Of a stretch of DNA of 64,000 bases, positions 51,038 through 59,987 are shown piece after piece; the stretch's first letter is position 1; each line of letters begins with the position of its first letter. The notes beneath the pieces were generated by a model. The model was given only the letters and a program-made list of their open reading frames with translations. It did not search any database and was not told the DNA's origin. This stretch comes from CAJCIS01 sp965276755. Lineage in GTDB: Bacteria; Pseudomonadota; Alphaproteobacteria; Acetobacterales; Acetobacteraceae. The translations under genes and the position numbers were made by a program. Where the stretch lies: assembly GCA_965276755.1 (NCBI GenBank), contig OZ255625.1, forward strand, positions 1,240,001 to 1,304,000, in the 5' to 3' direction.

Positions 51038-54000
51038 CCACCCTCTCCACACCGGGCAGCGCCTTGAGCGCCTGCCGCAGTCGCGGAGTCACAGAATAGA
51101 ACCCTGGCAAGGTAATTTCCACCTCCTGCTCACCCACCATCGGCACCAGGAAAATGCGGCCTCGGCCCCGGCCCTCGCGCGACAGCACCGCGCGGATGGG
51201 ATCGACCGCACGCGCCTGGTTCAACCAGATGCGCATGTTCGCACCGGCGTCCGCCGCGGCACGGTCTAGGCTGATCACTTCCTGCGCCGTGATGCGCAGC
51301 GACTCTCCCTCCATGCCAATCTCCGCGGTCACAAGCAGAGGTGTTCCCGGCTGCAAGAGATCGCGACAACGTGACAGCGTTTCGCTGAACAGCGTCACCT
51401 CGCACCCCCCGCCCACGTCAGAAAGTGTCAGCCACGCCATGCGGCTGCCGCTCTTGGTCGGCCGCTCCTTAATGCTGACCATGCAGCCTGCGAGCTTGAC
51501 GCGCGCCCGGCCCGCACCCGCACGCGCGCCCACCTGGTTCAGCGGCACGGCCCCTAGCCGGGCCAGCAAGGCGGCAAAGCCGTCCAAGGGATGTGCCGTC
51601 ATGTGAAAGCCGATGGCCTCCGCCTCATAGCCAAGCCGCTCAATGTCAGGCCAGTCGGGGATATCGAGCAAACGCAGCTTCTCGGGCGCACCGCCACCGA
51701 ACAGGCCGATCTGGCCCGATCCCGCTTCTTCGGTCTGCGCCTGCGCGCGACGCAGGATGGTCTCCGCGCCCGCAAATGACCGCGCCCGGTTGGCGTTGAG
51801 CTCGTCAAAAGCGCCGGCGCGCGCAAGGTTTTCGATCTGCAATTTATTGAGTTGCCGCGGGTCCACGCGCGCGGCGAAATCGGCCAGGTCGGCAAACGGG
51901 CGAGCCCCGCGCGCGGCCACCACCGCCTCCATGGCGGACGCGCCAATTTTTTTGACTGCGGCTAGTGCGTAGCGGATGGCAAGCTGCCCGTCAGGCAGTG
52001 CCTCGACGGAGAAATCCGCCTGGCTTCGGTTGATCGAGGGCGGCAGAACACGAAAGCCCATTCGTTCGGCTTCCTGGCGAAGTGCGGCGAGCTTGTCGGT
52101 ATTGCCGACAGCCAGGGACATGCAGGCGGCCAGGAACGGAACCGGATGGTTCGCCTTCATCCACGCGGTCTGGTAGGAAATCAGCGCGTAGGGGGCGGAG
52201 TGACATTTGTTGAAGCCATAATCGGCGAACTTGGCCATAAGGTCGAAGACTTCAACAGCCTTTTCCTCAGTGACGCCGCGCGATATGGCGCCCTGGGTGA
52301 AAATTTGGCGCTGGCTGTCCATTTCGGACCGGATCTTTTTGCCCATGGCGCGGCGCAGCAAATCGGCGGCGCCCAGACTGTAGCCGCCCATGTGCTGGGC
52401 GATCTTCATGACCTGTTCCTGATAGACCATGATGCCGTAGGTGTCGCCGAGAATCGCCCGCAGATCCTCGTGGACCGGCTCCCAGGGTTCGCCGTGCTTG
52501 CGCTGGCAATAGGCGGGGATATTGGCCATCGGGCCGGGGCGATAGAGTGCCACGGCGACGATCAGATCCTCCAGACGATCGGGGCGCATTTGGCGCAGCA
52601 CGTCCCGCATGCCCTGGCTTTCGAATTGGAACACGCCACCCGCATCGCCGCGCGCGAGCATGGCGAAGGTGGGCGCGTCATCGAGCGGTATGCGCGCCAG
52701 ATCGAGCGTACCGCCGACGCCGCGAATGAACCCGACTGCTCGATCAAGGATGGTGAGTGTCGTCAGGCCGAGGAAATCGAACTTGACCAGGCCGGCTTGT
52801 TCGACGCATTTCATGTTGTATTGCGTGACCAGCGTGCCTTCGCGCGGATCACGATAGAGCGGCACCAATTCGATCAACGGTCTGTCGCCGATGACCAGGC
52901 CGGCGGCGTGCGTGCTGGCGTGGCGGTACAGCCCCTCGACCTGCATGGCAATTTCCAGCAGGCGTTTAATGGCGTCATCGCTATCGCGCAGTTCCCGCAA
53001 CCGCGCCTCGCCTTGGACGGCCTCCTTCAGCGTGCACGGCTTGGCCGGGTTGTTCGGGATCAGCTCGGCCACCCGATTGACATGGCCGTAGGTCATGCCA
53101 AGCACGCGCCCGACATCGCGCACCGCGGCGCGGGCTTGCAGCTTGCCGAAGGTGATGATCTGCGCCACGCGCTCGGCGCCGTATTCGCGGCGAACGTAGG
53201 CGATGACTTCGTCGCGCCGGTTCTGGCAGAAATCGATGTCGAAATCCGGCATCGAGACACGTTCGGGGTTGAGGAATCTCTCGAACAGCAGGTTGAATTC
53301 TAGCGGATCGAGATCGGTAATCGTCAGCGCCCAGGCAACCACAGATCCGGCGCCCGAGCCGCGGCCGGGGCCCACGGGAATGCCCTGCCCTTTCGCCCAC
53401 TGGATAAAATCGGCAACGATCAGGAAGTAGCCGGCAAAGCCCATGCCGACGATAACGCCGAGTTCATACGCCATGCGCTCGGTGTAGCGCGCGCGGGCGG
53501 ACTCATCGGCACCGATCTGGATCATGCGCACGGCCAAGCCCTCGCATGCCATGGCGCGCAAGGTTTCTTCCTCCGTGCTGCCTGCACGCACCTTCGGGCA
53601 TGCCGGCAGCAGCGGCTTGCGCGTCTCGGCCATGACCGCGCAGCTACGCGCAATAGCCAGCGTGTTGTCGCACGCATCGGGCAAGTCGGCGAAGAGCGCG
53701 CGCATCGCATCCGCCGACTTGAACCAGTGTTGCTCGGTCACGCGCCGGCGTTCCGCATCGGCGAGCAACCGGCCTTGAGCAATGCAGAGCAGCGCATCGT
53801 GCGCCTGATGCATATGCGGGGCTGCGAAAAAACATTCGTTTGTGGCGACCACAGGCAGATCCAGACGGTCGGCCAGGCCCAGCAGGCCAGGCTCGATTGC
53901 CGCCTCGACAGCCAAACCGTGGCGGTGCAACTCGACCCCCACGCGTTGCGGAAAGGCTTCGCGCATGCGTGCAAGCAACGCGGCGGCATCCGCCTCGCGC

Positions 54001-54437
54001 CCTTCGGCCAGCAGGCGCGCAAGTGGACCACGCGTGCCGCCGGTCAGCAGGAAAAGCCCCTCCGCGCGCGCAGCCAGCACGTCGAAATCCAGTTGCGGCT
54101 CCGCGCTCTCGTTGTTCAGAAAGCCGGTGGAGGAGAGGAATTGCAGATTGGCCAGGCCGGCTGCGTTCTGCGCCAGCAGCACGATCGGGTCAGGCGGCAG
54201 CCCGGCCTTTTCGCTCCGCGCAATGGAAATCTGGCAACCGATAATCGGCTGCACCCCGCGGGCGACGCAGTATTGTGAAAATTCCAGCGCCCCGAAAAGA
54301 TTGGCGGTATCGGTAATCGCTACCGCAGGCATGCCCGCCTCGCGCGCCAGCGCTGCAATGGCCGAAACCGCAATGGCGCCCTCGCTCAGCGAATAGGCCG
54401 AATGCACGCGCAGATGAACGAAGTCGGCGTGGCTCAT
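51027..54437 (-). CDS. dnaE: DNA polymerase III alpha subunit
   Basis: Replicative polymerase. 1136 residues from ATG at 54437 (MSHADFVHLRVHSAYSLSEG). PHP domain at the start, then GPGRGSGAGSVVAWAL near 360-375, catalytic PDFDIDFCQNRRDEV near 400-415, FDFLGLTTLT near 560, QEQVMKIAQ near 670, DYGFNKCHSAPYALISYQTAWMK pattern near 745 and a C-terminal OB fold. The start overlaps the cyclophilin stop, so four genes from the glycosyltransferase to dnaE are linked by overlaps. Confidence 0.97.
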   Translation of the reverse strand: MSHADFVHLRVHSAYSLSEGAIAVSAIAALAREAGMPAVAITDTANLFGALEFSQYCVARGVQPIIGCQISIARSEKAGLPPDPIVLLAQNAAGLANLQFLSSTGFLNNESAEPQLDFDVLAARAEGLFLLTGGTRGPLARLLAEGREADAAALLARMREAFPQRVGVELHRHGLAVEAAIEPGLLGLADRLDLPVVATNECFFAAPHMHQAHDALLCIAQGRLLADAERRRVTEQHWFKSADAMRALFADLPDACDNTLAIARSCAVMAETRKPLLPACPKVRAGSTEEETLRAMACEGLAVRMIQIGADESARARYTERMAYELGVIVGMGFAGYFLIVADFIQWAKGQGIPVGPGRGSGAGSVVAWALTITDLDPLEFNLLFERFLNPERVSMPDFDIDFCQNRRDEVIAYVRREYGAERVAQIITFGKLQARAAVRDVGRVLGMTYGHVNRVAELIPNNPAKPCTLKEAVQGEARLRELRDSDDAIKRLLEIAMQVEGLYRHASTHAAGLVIGDRPLIELVPLYRDPREGTLVTQYNMKCVEQAGLVKFDFLGLTTLTILDRAVGFIRGVGGTLDLARIPLDDAPTFAMLARGDAGGVFQFESQGMRDVLRQMRPDRLEDLIVAVALYRPGPMANIPAYCQRKHGEPWEPVHEDLRAILGDTYGIMVYQEQVMKIAQHMGGYSLGAADLLRRAMGKKIRSEMDSQRQIFTQGAISRGVTEEKAVEVFDLMAKFADYGFNKCHSAPYALISYQTAWMKANHPVPFLAACMSLAVGNTDKLAALRQEAERMGFRVLPPSINRSQADFSVEALPDGQLAIRYALAAVKKIGASAMEAVVAARGARPFADLADFAARVDPRQLNKLQIENLARAGAFDELNANRARSFAGAETILRRAQAQTEEAGSGQIGLFGGGAPEKLRLLDIPDWPDIERLGYEAEAIGFHMTAHPLDGFAALLARLGAVPLNQVGARAGAGRARVKLAGCMVSIKERPTKSGSRMAWLTLSDVGGGCEVTLFSETLSRCRDLLQPGTPLLVTAEIGMEGESLRITAQEVISLDRAAADAGANMRIWLNQARAVDPIRAVLSREGRGRGRIFLVPMVGEQEVEITLPGFYSVTPRLRQALKALPGVERVDEI

Positions 54438-55246
54438 GGCCGCGTCACAACCGGTACATCGCACAGGGTGAAATCCGCACCCTCAAGCCGCCGCAACGCA
54501 TCGATGCTGTCGTGAAATGCCGCCGAGCGCGTGTCGATCACCGCCAGGCGCGGCCGCTCGCCCGCTTGCATATCCCCCATCACGCGCACCGACACCATAC
54601 GATCAGGCCGTGCCGGCGGCTCACCCACCGCAACGGCGCGCACGACGTCAAGGCCCGAGACAACGCGCGCCCACACCGTGTAATCATGATCTAGCCGTCG
54701 TGCGGCATCGCGCATGAAAAATATCTCGCTATTGGCCGTACCGATTTCCGCCTGCCGCCCCATGCCGGCGACACCCGCGCAATAAATTCCCCAAGCGCGC
54801 CATGTGCCGGGATGGCCCGCCACCGGCATGGCAGCGATTGGCTGCACGCCCACAAAGCCGGTGATGCCGTCGCTGGATCTGGTCGCCACGGCATCGATCT
54901 GCGCGTCCGTCAGCTTGGCGAAGAACTCGGGCGCCAGATCAGGGTGCGCCGAAACGTCGCCGTCATGGTTGTTCGGATTGCCGGTCTGATCGACAAAATG
55001 ATCGATCACGCGGTGAAACAGCAGGCCGTCATAGACGTGCTCGCGCGCGAGCAGCTTGATGCGTGCGACCGCCAACGGCGCTAGATCGGGACGCATTTCC
55101 AGCACAAGGCGGCCTTTGCTGGTGTCGATCACCAGCGTGCGTGCGGGGTCGAGCGAGTACCACGGGGCGGCGTTCACGCATAACACACAAAGAAGAAGCA
55201 AGTATTGTTCTTTTTTGAAAAAAAGAACCAAAAAACTTTTGATCAT
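54434..55246 (-). CDS. Secreted cyclophilin-type peptidyl-prolyl isomerase
   Basis: 270 residues from the ATG at 55246, which overlaps the methyltransferase stop (ATGA). Residues about 32-200 are a cyclophilin: DTSKGRLVLEMRPDLAPLAVARI, YDGLLFHRVIDHFVDQTGNP, IGTANSEIFFMRD, DYTVWARVVSGLDVVRAV. N-terminus is KSFLVLFFKKE from a family-A repeat followed by LLLLCVLCVNA, together a usable export signal, so the protein is probably periplasmic. The segment after about 215 is family-specific. The order next to dnaE is unusual. Confidence 0.85.
   Translation of the reverse strand: MIKSFLVLFFKKEQYLLLLCVLCVNAAPWYSLDPARTLVIDTSKGRLVLEMRPDLAPLAVARIKLLAREHVYDGLLFHRVIDHFVDQTGNPNNHDGDVSAHPDLAPEFFAKLTDAQIDAVATRSSDGITGFVGVQPIAAMPVAGHPGTWRAWGIYCAGVAGMGRQAEIGTANSEIFFMRDAARRLDHDYTVWARVVSGLDVVRAVAVGEPPARPDRMVSVRVMGDMQAGERPRLAVIDTRSAAFHDSIDALRRLEGADFTLCDVPVVTRP
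55196..55240 (+). repeat. Family-A hairpin repeat inside a gene start
   Basis: GTTCTTTTTT / AAAAAAGAAC stem placed two codons after the ATG of the cyclophilin, in the same reading frame (KSFLVLFFKK) as in the POT transporter. Confidence 0.87.
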
Positions 55247-55959
55247 GAAGGGCGCTCGGCGATGGCGAATACGGTTAGGCCGGCCACACGATTGCGCTGG
55301 AACAGGCCCATTTCCAGGCGGCAGATCCAGTAGAGTGCCGTGTTCATCAATGGCGAGTGCTGCTGCAAATCGGATTTCGCCACCAGCGGACCCGACTGGC
55401 CCAGGCGTCGCACGGCACGCCTGCCGGCGGCAAGCGGCAGCGTCAGCCCGTAGAAGTAGCAGCCCTGCACAGGCACAAGCCCGGCGCGGCGGACAACGCC
55501 CTCCAGCATCGGCAGCGTATAACGCCGCCGATGCTCCAAAAACACGTCGTGCCCGCTCCACATCCACGCAAACGCGGGAACGGTAATCAGCAAGCGCGCA
55601 CCAGGTGCCGCCTTGGCGGCGTATTCCGCGAGCAGGCCCACATCGTCATCGACATGCTCCAGAACGTCCATCAACAACACCACGTCCGCATCCGTCTGCC
55701 CAACGCCATGCACGAAACGGATGGGCCGGCCGGCCTGCCTCTCCTCGTGCTCTGCGGGATAGGCCGGATCGACGCACGTCGCCTGCTCGGCACCCTGGTC
55801 CAGCAGCATGCGCGAGAAAATGCCCGAGCCCGCACCGACATCAAGCACGTGGTGAATCGGGCGCGACCCAAGCAGGCGCCGCATCGCCTCGCCTTTGGCG
55901 CGATAATACCAGTGCCGGCCGATCCCATCGCCAAGCACATCCTGTTCCTTGACGTCCAT
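55243..55959 (-). CDS. Class I SAM-dependent methyltransferase
   Basis: 238 residues. SAM-binding motif I LDVGAGSGIFSRMLL near 39-53, acidic end of strand 2 (VDP), motif with DVVLLMDVLEHVDDD near 91-105, then LLITVPAFAWMWSGHDVFLEHRRRY pattern, which is typical of methyltransferases paired with DPM-like glycosyltransferases in lipid-linked sugar pathways. No metal-binding Cys cluster. Sits one base into the glycosyltransferase stop and overlaps the cyclophilin start. Confidence 0.85.
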   Translation of the reverse strand: MDVKEQDVLGDGIGRHWYYRAKGEAMRRLLGSRPIHHVLDVGAGSGIFSRMLLDQGAEQATCVDPAYPAEHEERQAGRPIRFVHGVGQTDADVVLLMDVLEHVDDDVGLLAEYAAKAAPGARLLITVPAFAWMWSGHDVFLEHRRRYTLPMLEGVVRRAGLVPVQGCYFYGLTLPLAAGRRAVRRLGQSGPLVAKSDLQQHSPLMNTALYWICRLEMGLFQRNRVAGLTVFAIAERPS

Positions 55960-56957
55960 CAGCCACCCTCATTCGTGTGCGCGGAAGGCGCGCCGCCATA
56001 GACGCCCTCCACGATATAGATCGGCCGTCCTTTGACCTCCACAAACAGCCGGCCGACATATTCGCCGATCATGCCGAGAGAAATCAGGTTGAGCGCCAGG
56101 CCGAGCAGCAGCACCAGGATCATCGACGCGTAACCCGGCACATCTACGCCTACGAACAGCACGCGTATCAGCACCAGCAGCGCGTAGAGCACCGCCCCGC
56201 ACGCAATCAGACCGCCGACATAGGTCCAGATCTTCAGCGGTGCGGTGGAAAAGCCGACGAACCCCTCCAGCGCGAAATTCCACAGCCGCCAGTAATTCCA
56301 ACTGCTGGTGCCCACGGCGCGCGGCGGCCTCTCAAAGGCGATGCCGATCGAAGGAAAGCCCACCCAGGCGAACAGGCCCTTCATAAAGCGGCCGCGTTCG
56401 GGCAAGGCGCGCAACGCCTGCACCACGCGGCGGTCCAGCAGGCGAAAATCGCCCACGTTGGGCGGAATGGCCGTGTCGGCAATGCGATTGAACCAAGCAT
56501 AGAACACGCCGGCGGTCGCGGCCTTGAAGTGGCTGTCACCCGCGCGGCTGGTGCGCAGGCCGTAGGCGATGTCGTAGCCCGAGCGCCACTGCGCCAGGAA
56601 CTCGGCAATCAAGTGCGGCGGGTCCTGCAAATCGACATCGATCAGCACCACGCAATCGCCCTGCGCCTGGTCCAGCCCCGCGGTCATTGCCGCTTCCTTG
56701 CCGAAATTGCGCGAAAGGTTGACCAGCCGCACGTCGGGCCGCGCCGCTGCAATATCCAGCAACAGAGGCAGGGTAGCATCCGTAGAGCCATCGTTGACGA
56801 AGATCACCTCGATCCGCGCGTCGGGCAGATGCACATCGCTGGCCAGGCGAGAGAGGAAGACGGGCACCGCCTCCTGCTCGTTGAACACGGGCACCACCAG
56901 GCTGACCAGCGGGTTGGCGGGGCGTGGCCGGATCTGCGCGGGGTGCAGGGGCGTCAT
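55959..56957 (-). CDS. Polyprenol-phosphate glycosyltransferase (GtrB/DPM1-like, GT2)
   Basis: 332 residues from ATG at 56957. GT-A domain: LVSLVVPVFNEQEAVPVFL near 17-35, VIFVNDGSTDATLPLL near 52-67, and DVDLQDPPHLI near 104-114 with the DxD metal site; GLRTSRAG and GDFRLLDRRVV follow. Two C-terminal membrane helices (near 238-258 and 270-295). Such enzymes load glucose, mannose or similar onto undecaprenyl phosphate at the inner membrane. Acts with the neighbouring methyltransferase, probably in surface-glycan or O-antigen modification. Confidence 0.9.
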   Translation of the reverse strand: MTPLHPAQIRPRPANPLVSLVVPVFNEQEAVPVFLSRLASDVHLPDARIEVIFVNDGSTDATLPLLLDIAAARPDVRLVNLSRNFGKEAAMTAGLDQAQGDCVVLIDVDLQDPPHLIAEFLAQWRSGYDIAYGLRTSRAGDSHFKAATAGVFYAWFNRIADTAIPPNVGDFRLLDRRVVQALRALPERGRFMKGLFAWVGFPSIGIAFERPPRAVGTSSWNYWRLWNFALEGFVGFSTAPLKIWTYVGGLIACGAVLYALLVLIRVLFVGVDVPGYASMILVLLLGLALNLISLGMIGEYVGRLFVEVKGRPIYIVEGVYGGAPSAHTNEGG

Positions 56958-57047
56958 GGGGGCTTCTAGCACGCCCCGAGGGTTAACCAACGCGGCGTGG
57001 CCGTGTCCATCTGGCCAGCGCCGATGCGCGCCGCTAAGGGGTGGGCC

Positions 57048-57980
57048 ATGCCGCCCTCCCGCCATCTGCTCGCGATCGAAGGCATGCACAAGCCCGATAT
57101 CACGGCAATCCTGGACCTCGCCGAGAGCTACGCCCTGCTCTCCCGTTCGGGCAAGACGCCGCGCGACCTGTTGCGCGGCAAGACGCTGATCAACCTGTTC
57201 TTCGAGGACAGCACCCGCACCCGCACCAGCTTCGAGCTCGCCGGCAAGCGCCTGGGAGCGGATGTGCTGAACATGGCCGTCTCCACAAGCTCGGTCAGCA
57301 AGGGCGAGACGCTCGTCGATACGGCGGCCACGCTGAATGCCATGCAGTGCGACCTGCTGGTAGTGCGCCACGACCAATCCGGCGCGCCGGCGCTGCTCGC
57401 GCGCAAGGTGGGGGCGGCGGTGATCAACGCCGGCGATGGCACGCATGAACACCCGACGCAGGCGCTGCTCGATGCACTGACGATCAGGCGGCACAAGGGC
57501 GGGCTGGAGGGGCTGACGGTCACCATTTGCGGCGACATCACCCACAGCCGGGTGGCACGGTCGAATATTTTTCTACTGCTGACGCTTGGCGCTTATGTGC
57601 GGCTGGTTGGGCCGCCGACCTTGATACCGGCTGGCATTTCGGAGCTGGGGGTGGAGGTTTTTCACACGATGCGGGAGGGGCTGGCGGGCGCGGATATCGT
57701 GATGATGCTGCGGCTGCAGAAGGAGCGGATGACGCGCGGGCTTGTGCCCTCGGCGCGGGAGTATTTTCGGCTGTATGGGTTGGACGCGGAGCGGCTGGCT
57801 TATGCGAAACCCGATGCGTTGGTATTACATCCGGGGCCGATGAATCGCGGGGTGGAGATTGACAGTGCGGTGGCTGACGATCCTGTGCGGAGCGTCATTC
57901 GCGAGCAGGTGGAGATGGGGGTGGCGGTGCGGATGGCAGTGCTGGATGTGCTGGCGAGGCGGCAGACGCGGAATGTGTGA
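57048..57980 (+). CDS. pyrB: Aspartate carbamoyltransferase catalytic subunit
   Basis: Carbamoyl phosphate plus aspartate, second step of pyrimidine synthesis. 310 residues from ATG at 57048 (AAGGGG upstream). Carbamoyl-phosphate site FFEDSTRTRTSFELAGKRLG near 45-64, VVRHDQSGAP, HEHPTQALLDALTI near 125-138, and HPGPMNRGVEID near 265. A frame extension to 56997 lacks a ribosome site. No pyrI gene; the downstream pyrC-like partner fits a PyrB-PyrC' complex. Confidence 0.95.
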   Translation: MPPSRHLLAIEGMHKPDITAILDLAESYALLSRSGKTPRDLLRGKTLINLFFEDSTRTRTSFELAGKRLGADVLNMAVSTSSVSKGETLVDTAATLNAMQCDLLVVRHDQSGAPALLARKVGAAVINAGDGTHEHPTQALLDALTIRRHKGGLEGLTVTICGDITHSRVARSNIFLLLTLGAYVRLVGPPTLIPAGISELGVEVFHTMREGLAGADIVMMLRLQKERMTRGLVPSAREYFRLYGLDAERLAYAKPDALVLHPGPMNRGVEIDSAVADDPVRSVIREQVEMGVAVRMAVLDVLARRQTRNV

Positions 57981-57984
57981 AGGA

Positions 57985-58028
57985 AGGAAGCAGTCCTTTT
58001 TTGAAAAAAAGGACCAAAAAACTTTTGT
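57985..58028 (+). repeat. Family-A hairpin repeat
   Basis: GTCCTTTTTT / AAAAAAAGGAC stem, four bases after the pyrB stop and immediately followed by a family-C element. Confidence 0.85.
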
Positions 58029-58037
58029 TCTTCAAAA

Positions 58038-59342
58038 ATGGTTTCCAAAGGCCGCCGGCCTTTGGTGGGGTCTGGGGCAAAGCCCCAGGTGCTGACTTTC
58101 TGCATAGGCAACGTCAGGCTGATGGACCCCGCCTCCGGCTTGGACCGCACAGGCTCCTTGCTTGTCAGTGACGGTATCATTGCCGAACTAGACGCCCCGA
58201 TGACAATCGACGGTGAAGGCGCAATTCTATGTCCCGGCCTGGTCGACATGCGCGCCTCGCTCGGCGAGCCAGGCTACGAATATCGCGAAACGATCGCTTC
58301 CGCCGCCGCCGCTGCGGCCGCAGGCGGAATCACGACGCTGGCCGCACTGCCCGACAGCAAACCCGCAATCGATGATCCCGCACTCGTCTATCTGCTGCGC
58401 GCGCGCGGCGAGGAAACCGGCAGCCTGACCATTCTGCCCTACGGCGCCATCACGCGCGGCTGCCGCGGCGAGGAAATGGCGGAGCTAGGCCTGCTCCGCG
58501 AGGCAGGCGCCGTTGCGTTCAGCGATGGGCGACGGGCGCTGGGCTCGGCGCGCCTGATGCGCCTCGCGCTGAGTTATGCGCGCGCCTTCGGCGGGCGGAT
58601 CGTGCAGCACCCCGAGGACCCATCGCTGGCGGAGGGCGGGTGCGCCACGGAGGGCGCATTGGCAACACGTCTTGGGCTACCCGGCATTCCGCGAGCAGCC
58701 GAGGCCATGATGGTGGCGCGCGATATTCGCCTGGCGGAATTAACAGGGGGTGCTGTGCATTTCTCGTGCGTCTCGACCGCTGAGGCGTTGGAGTTGATCC
58801 GCACGGCGCGGGCGGCCGGCGTGGATGTCACGTGCGACACGGCACCCCCCTATTTCGATCTGAATGAGACGGCAATTGGAGATTACCGGACATACGTAAA
58901 ACTGTCACCGCCTTTGCGGACGGAGGAAGATCGGCGCGCTACCGCGGCCGCATTGGCAGACGGATCGATCGATGCCGTGGTGTCCGACCACATGCCACTG
59001 GACGCTGACGACAAAAGCTTGCCGTTTGCGCAGGCCTCGGCGGGGGGAACCGGCCTGGCGACATTGCTGGCGGTGACCTTGGCGCAGGTGCATGGAGCCG
59101 GGCTGCCGCTCATGGACGCGCTGGCGCTGCTGACATGCCGGCCGGCGCGCATCCTGGGCGTGCGTGCGGGAACGCTGGCCATCGGCGCACCAGCCGATCT
59201 GTGCCTGTTTCATCCCGAGCGCGTCTGGCAGGTGCAGTCAGGCAAGATGGTGGGCAAGGCGCAGAATACGCCTTTCGATGGGCGCGCGTTGGAAGGGCGT
59301 GTGGCGGGCACGTGGAAGGTTGGGCGGCGGGTGTTCGGATGA
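58038..59342 (+). CDS. pyrC: Dihydroorotase-like protein, probably inactive PyrC'
   Basis: 434 residues, amidohydrolase fold of the class I dihydroorotase type: CPGLVDM near 65-71, VQHPEDP, VHFSCVSTAEALELI near 233-247 and VVSDHMPLDADD near 315. The first metal site is lost: where active enzymes have D-x-H-x-H-x-R, this one has D70, R72, S74, G76. It therefore resembles the non-catalytic PyrC' partners that hold PyrB in Pseudomonas-type complexes. The N-terminus to about residue 17 is a family-C repeat; a GTG at 58089 would give a more usual start. Coupled to plsY by ATGA. Confidence 0.82.
   Translation: MVSKGRRPLVGSGAKPQVLTFCIGNVRLMDPASGLDRTGSLLVSDGIIAELDAPMTIDGEGAILCPGLVDMRASLGEPGYEYRETIASAAAAAAAGGITTLAALPDSKPAIDDPALVYLLRARGEETGSLTILPYGAITRGCRGEEMAELGLLREAGAVAFSDGRRALGSARLMRLALSYARAFGGRIVQHPEDPSLAEGGCATEGALATRLGLPGIPRAAEAMMVARDIRLAELTGGAVHFSCVSTAEALELIRTARAAGVDVTCDTAPPYFDLNETAIGDYRTYVKLSPPLRTEEDRRATAAALADGSIDAVVSDHMPLDADDKSLPFAQASAGGTGLATLLAVTLAQVHGAGLPLMDALALLTCRPARILGVRAGTLAIGAPADLCLFHPERVWQVQSGKMVGKAQNTPFDGRALEGRVAGTWKVGRRVFG
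58041..58088 (+). repeat. Family-C double-hairpin repeat at a gene start
   Basis: Perfect hairpins CCAAAGGCC-GCC-GGCCTTTGG (58045-58065) and CTGGGGC-AAA-GCCCCAG (58072-58088). In the pyrC frame it reads SKGRRPLVGSGAKPQ, matching the copy at 50971 in frame and strand sense. Confidence 0.78.
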
Positions 59343-59980
59343 ACCCGCTGCATTCGCGTGAGGCGATGAGTTTTGCGGTAGCAGCACTGGGATTTCTGTG
59401 CGGATCTATCCCGTTTGGCTTGTTGTTGACGCGCGCGGCAGGCTTGGGCGATATCCGGGCGATCGGCAGCGGCAACATCGGCGCGACAAACGTGTTGCGC
59501 ACAGGTCGGCGCGGGTTGGCGGCGGCCACGTTGCTGCTGGATGCAGCCAAAGGTGCGGCTGCGGTGGCGGCGGCCTTCGTGCTGTTCGGTGCGCAATGGA
59601 TGCCGCTGGCTGCGATTGCCGCGGTGGTGGGGCATTGTTTTACGCCGTGGTTGGGGTTTCGCGGCGGCAAGGGCGTGGCGACCGGACTGGGCGTGCTGAT
59701 TGGGCTGGATTGGCGGCTTGGAGCGGCGTGTTGCGCGACTTGGCTGGCGGTGGCGCTGGGCACGCGCATTTCCTCGGCGGGCGCGTTGGCCGCGTTCCTG
59801 GTCAGCCCGGCCGCTGGCTGGGTGCTGCTGCCCGCGTGGTGGTGGGTGGCGCCGGCATACATAGCGGCGTTGGTGCTGGTGCGGCATCGCGCAAATATCG
59901 CGCGGCTGCTGAATGGGACGGAGCCGCGGATGGGGCGGGCGAAAACAGGAAGTGGAAGGCAAGGTCAGGGGCCTGCCTGA
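59339..59980 (+). CDS. plsY: Glycerol-3-phosphate acyltransferase PlsY
   Basis: Integral membrane acyltransferase using acyl phosphate; first acylation of phospholipid synthesis. 213 residues. LCGSIPFGLLLTR near 20-32, the GSGNIGATNVLRTGRR motif near 43-58, HCFTPWLGFRGGKGVATGLG near 99-118, and five to seven membrane segments. ATG overlaps the pyrC stop (ATGA). The pyrB-pyrC-plsY order is common in alphaproteobacteria. Confidence 0.95.
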   Translation: MNPLHSREAMSFAVAALGFLCGSIPFGLLLTRAAGLGDIRAIGSGNIGATNVLRTGRRGLAAATLLLDAAKGAAAVAAAFVLFGAQWMPLAAIAAVVGHCFTPWLGFRGGKGVATGLGVLIGLDWRLGAACCATWLAVALGTRISSAGALAAFLVSPAAGWVLLPAWWWVAPAYIAALVLVRHRANIARLLNGTEPRMGRAKTGSGRQGQGPA

Positions 59981-59987
59981 ATCCGCC

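Noticed and set aside
56958..57545. Upstream extension of the DPM-like glycosyltransferase frame
   Set aside because: It runs antisense through pyrB; the family start is at 56957.
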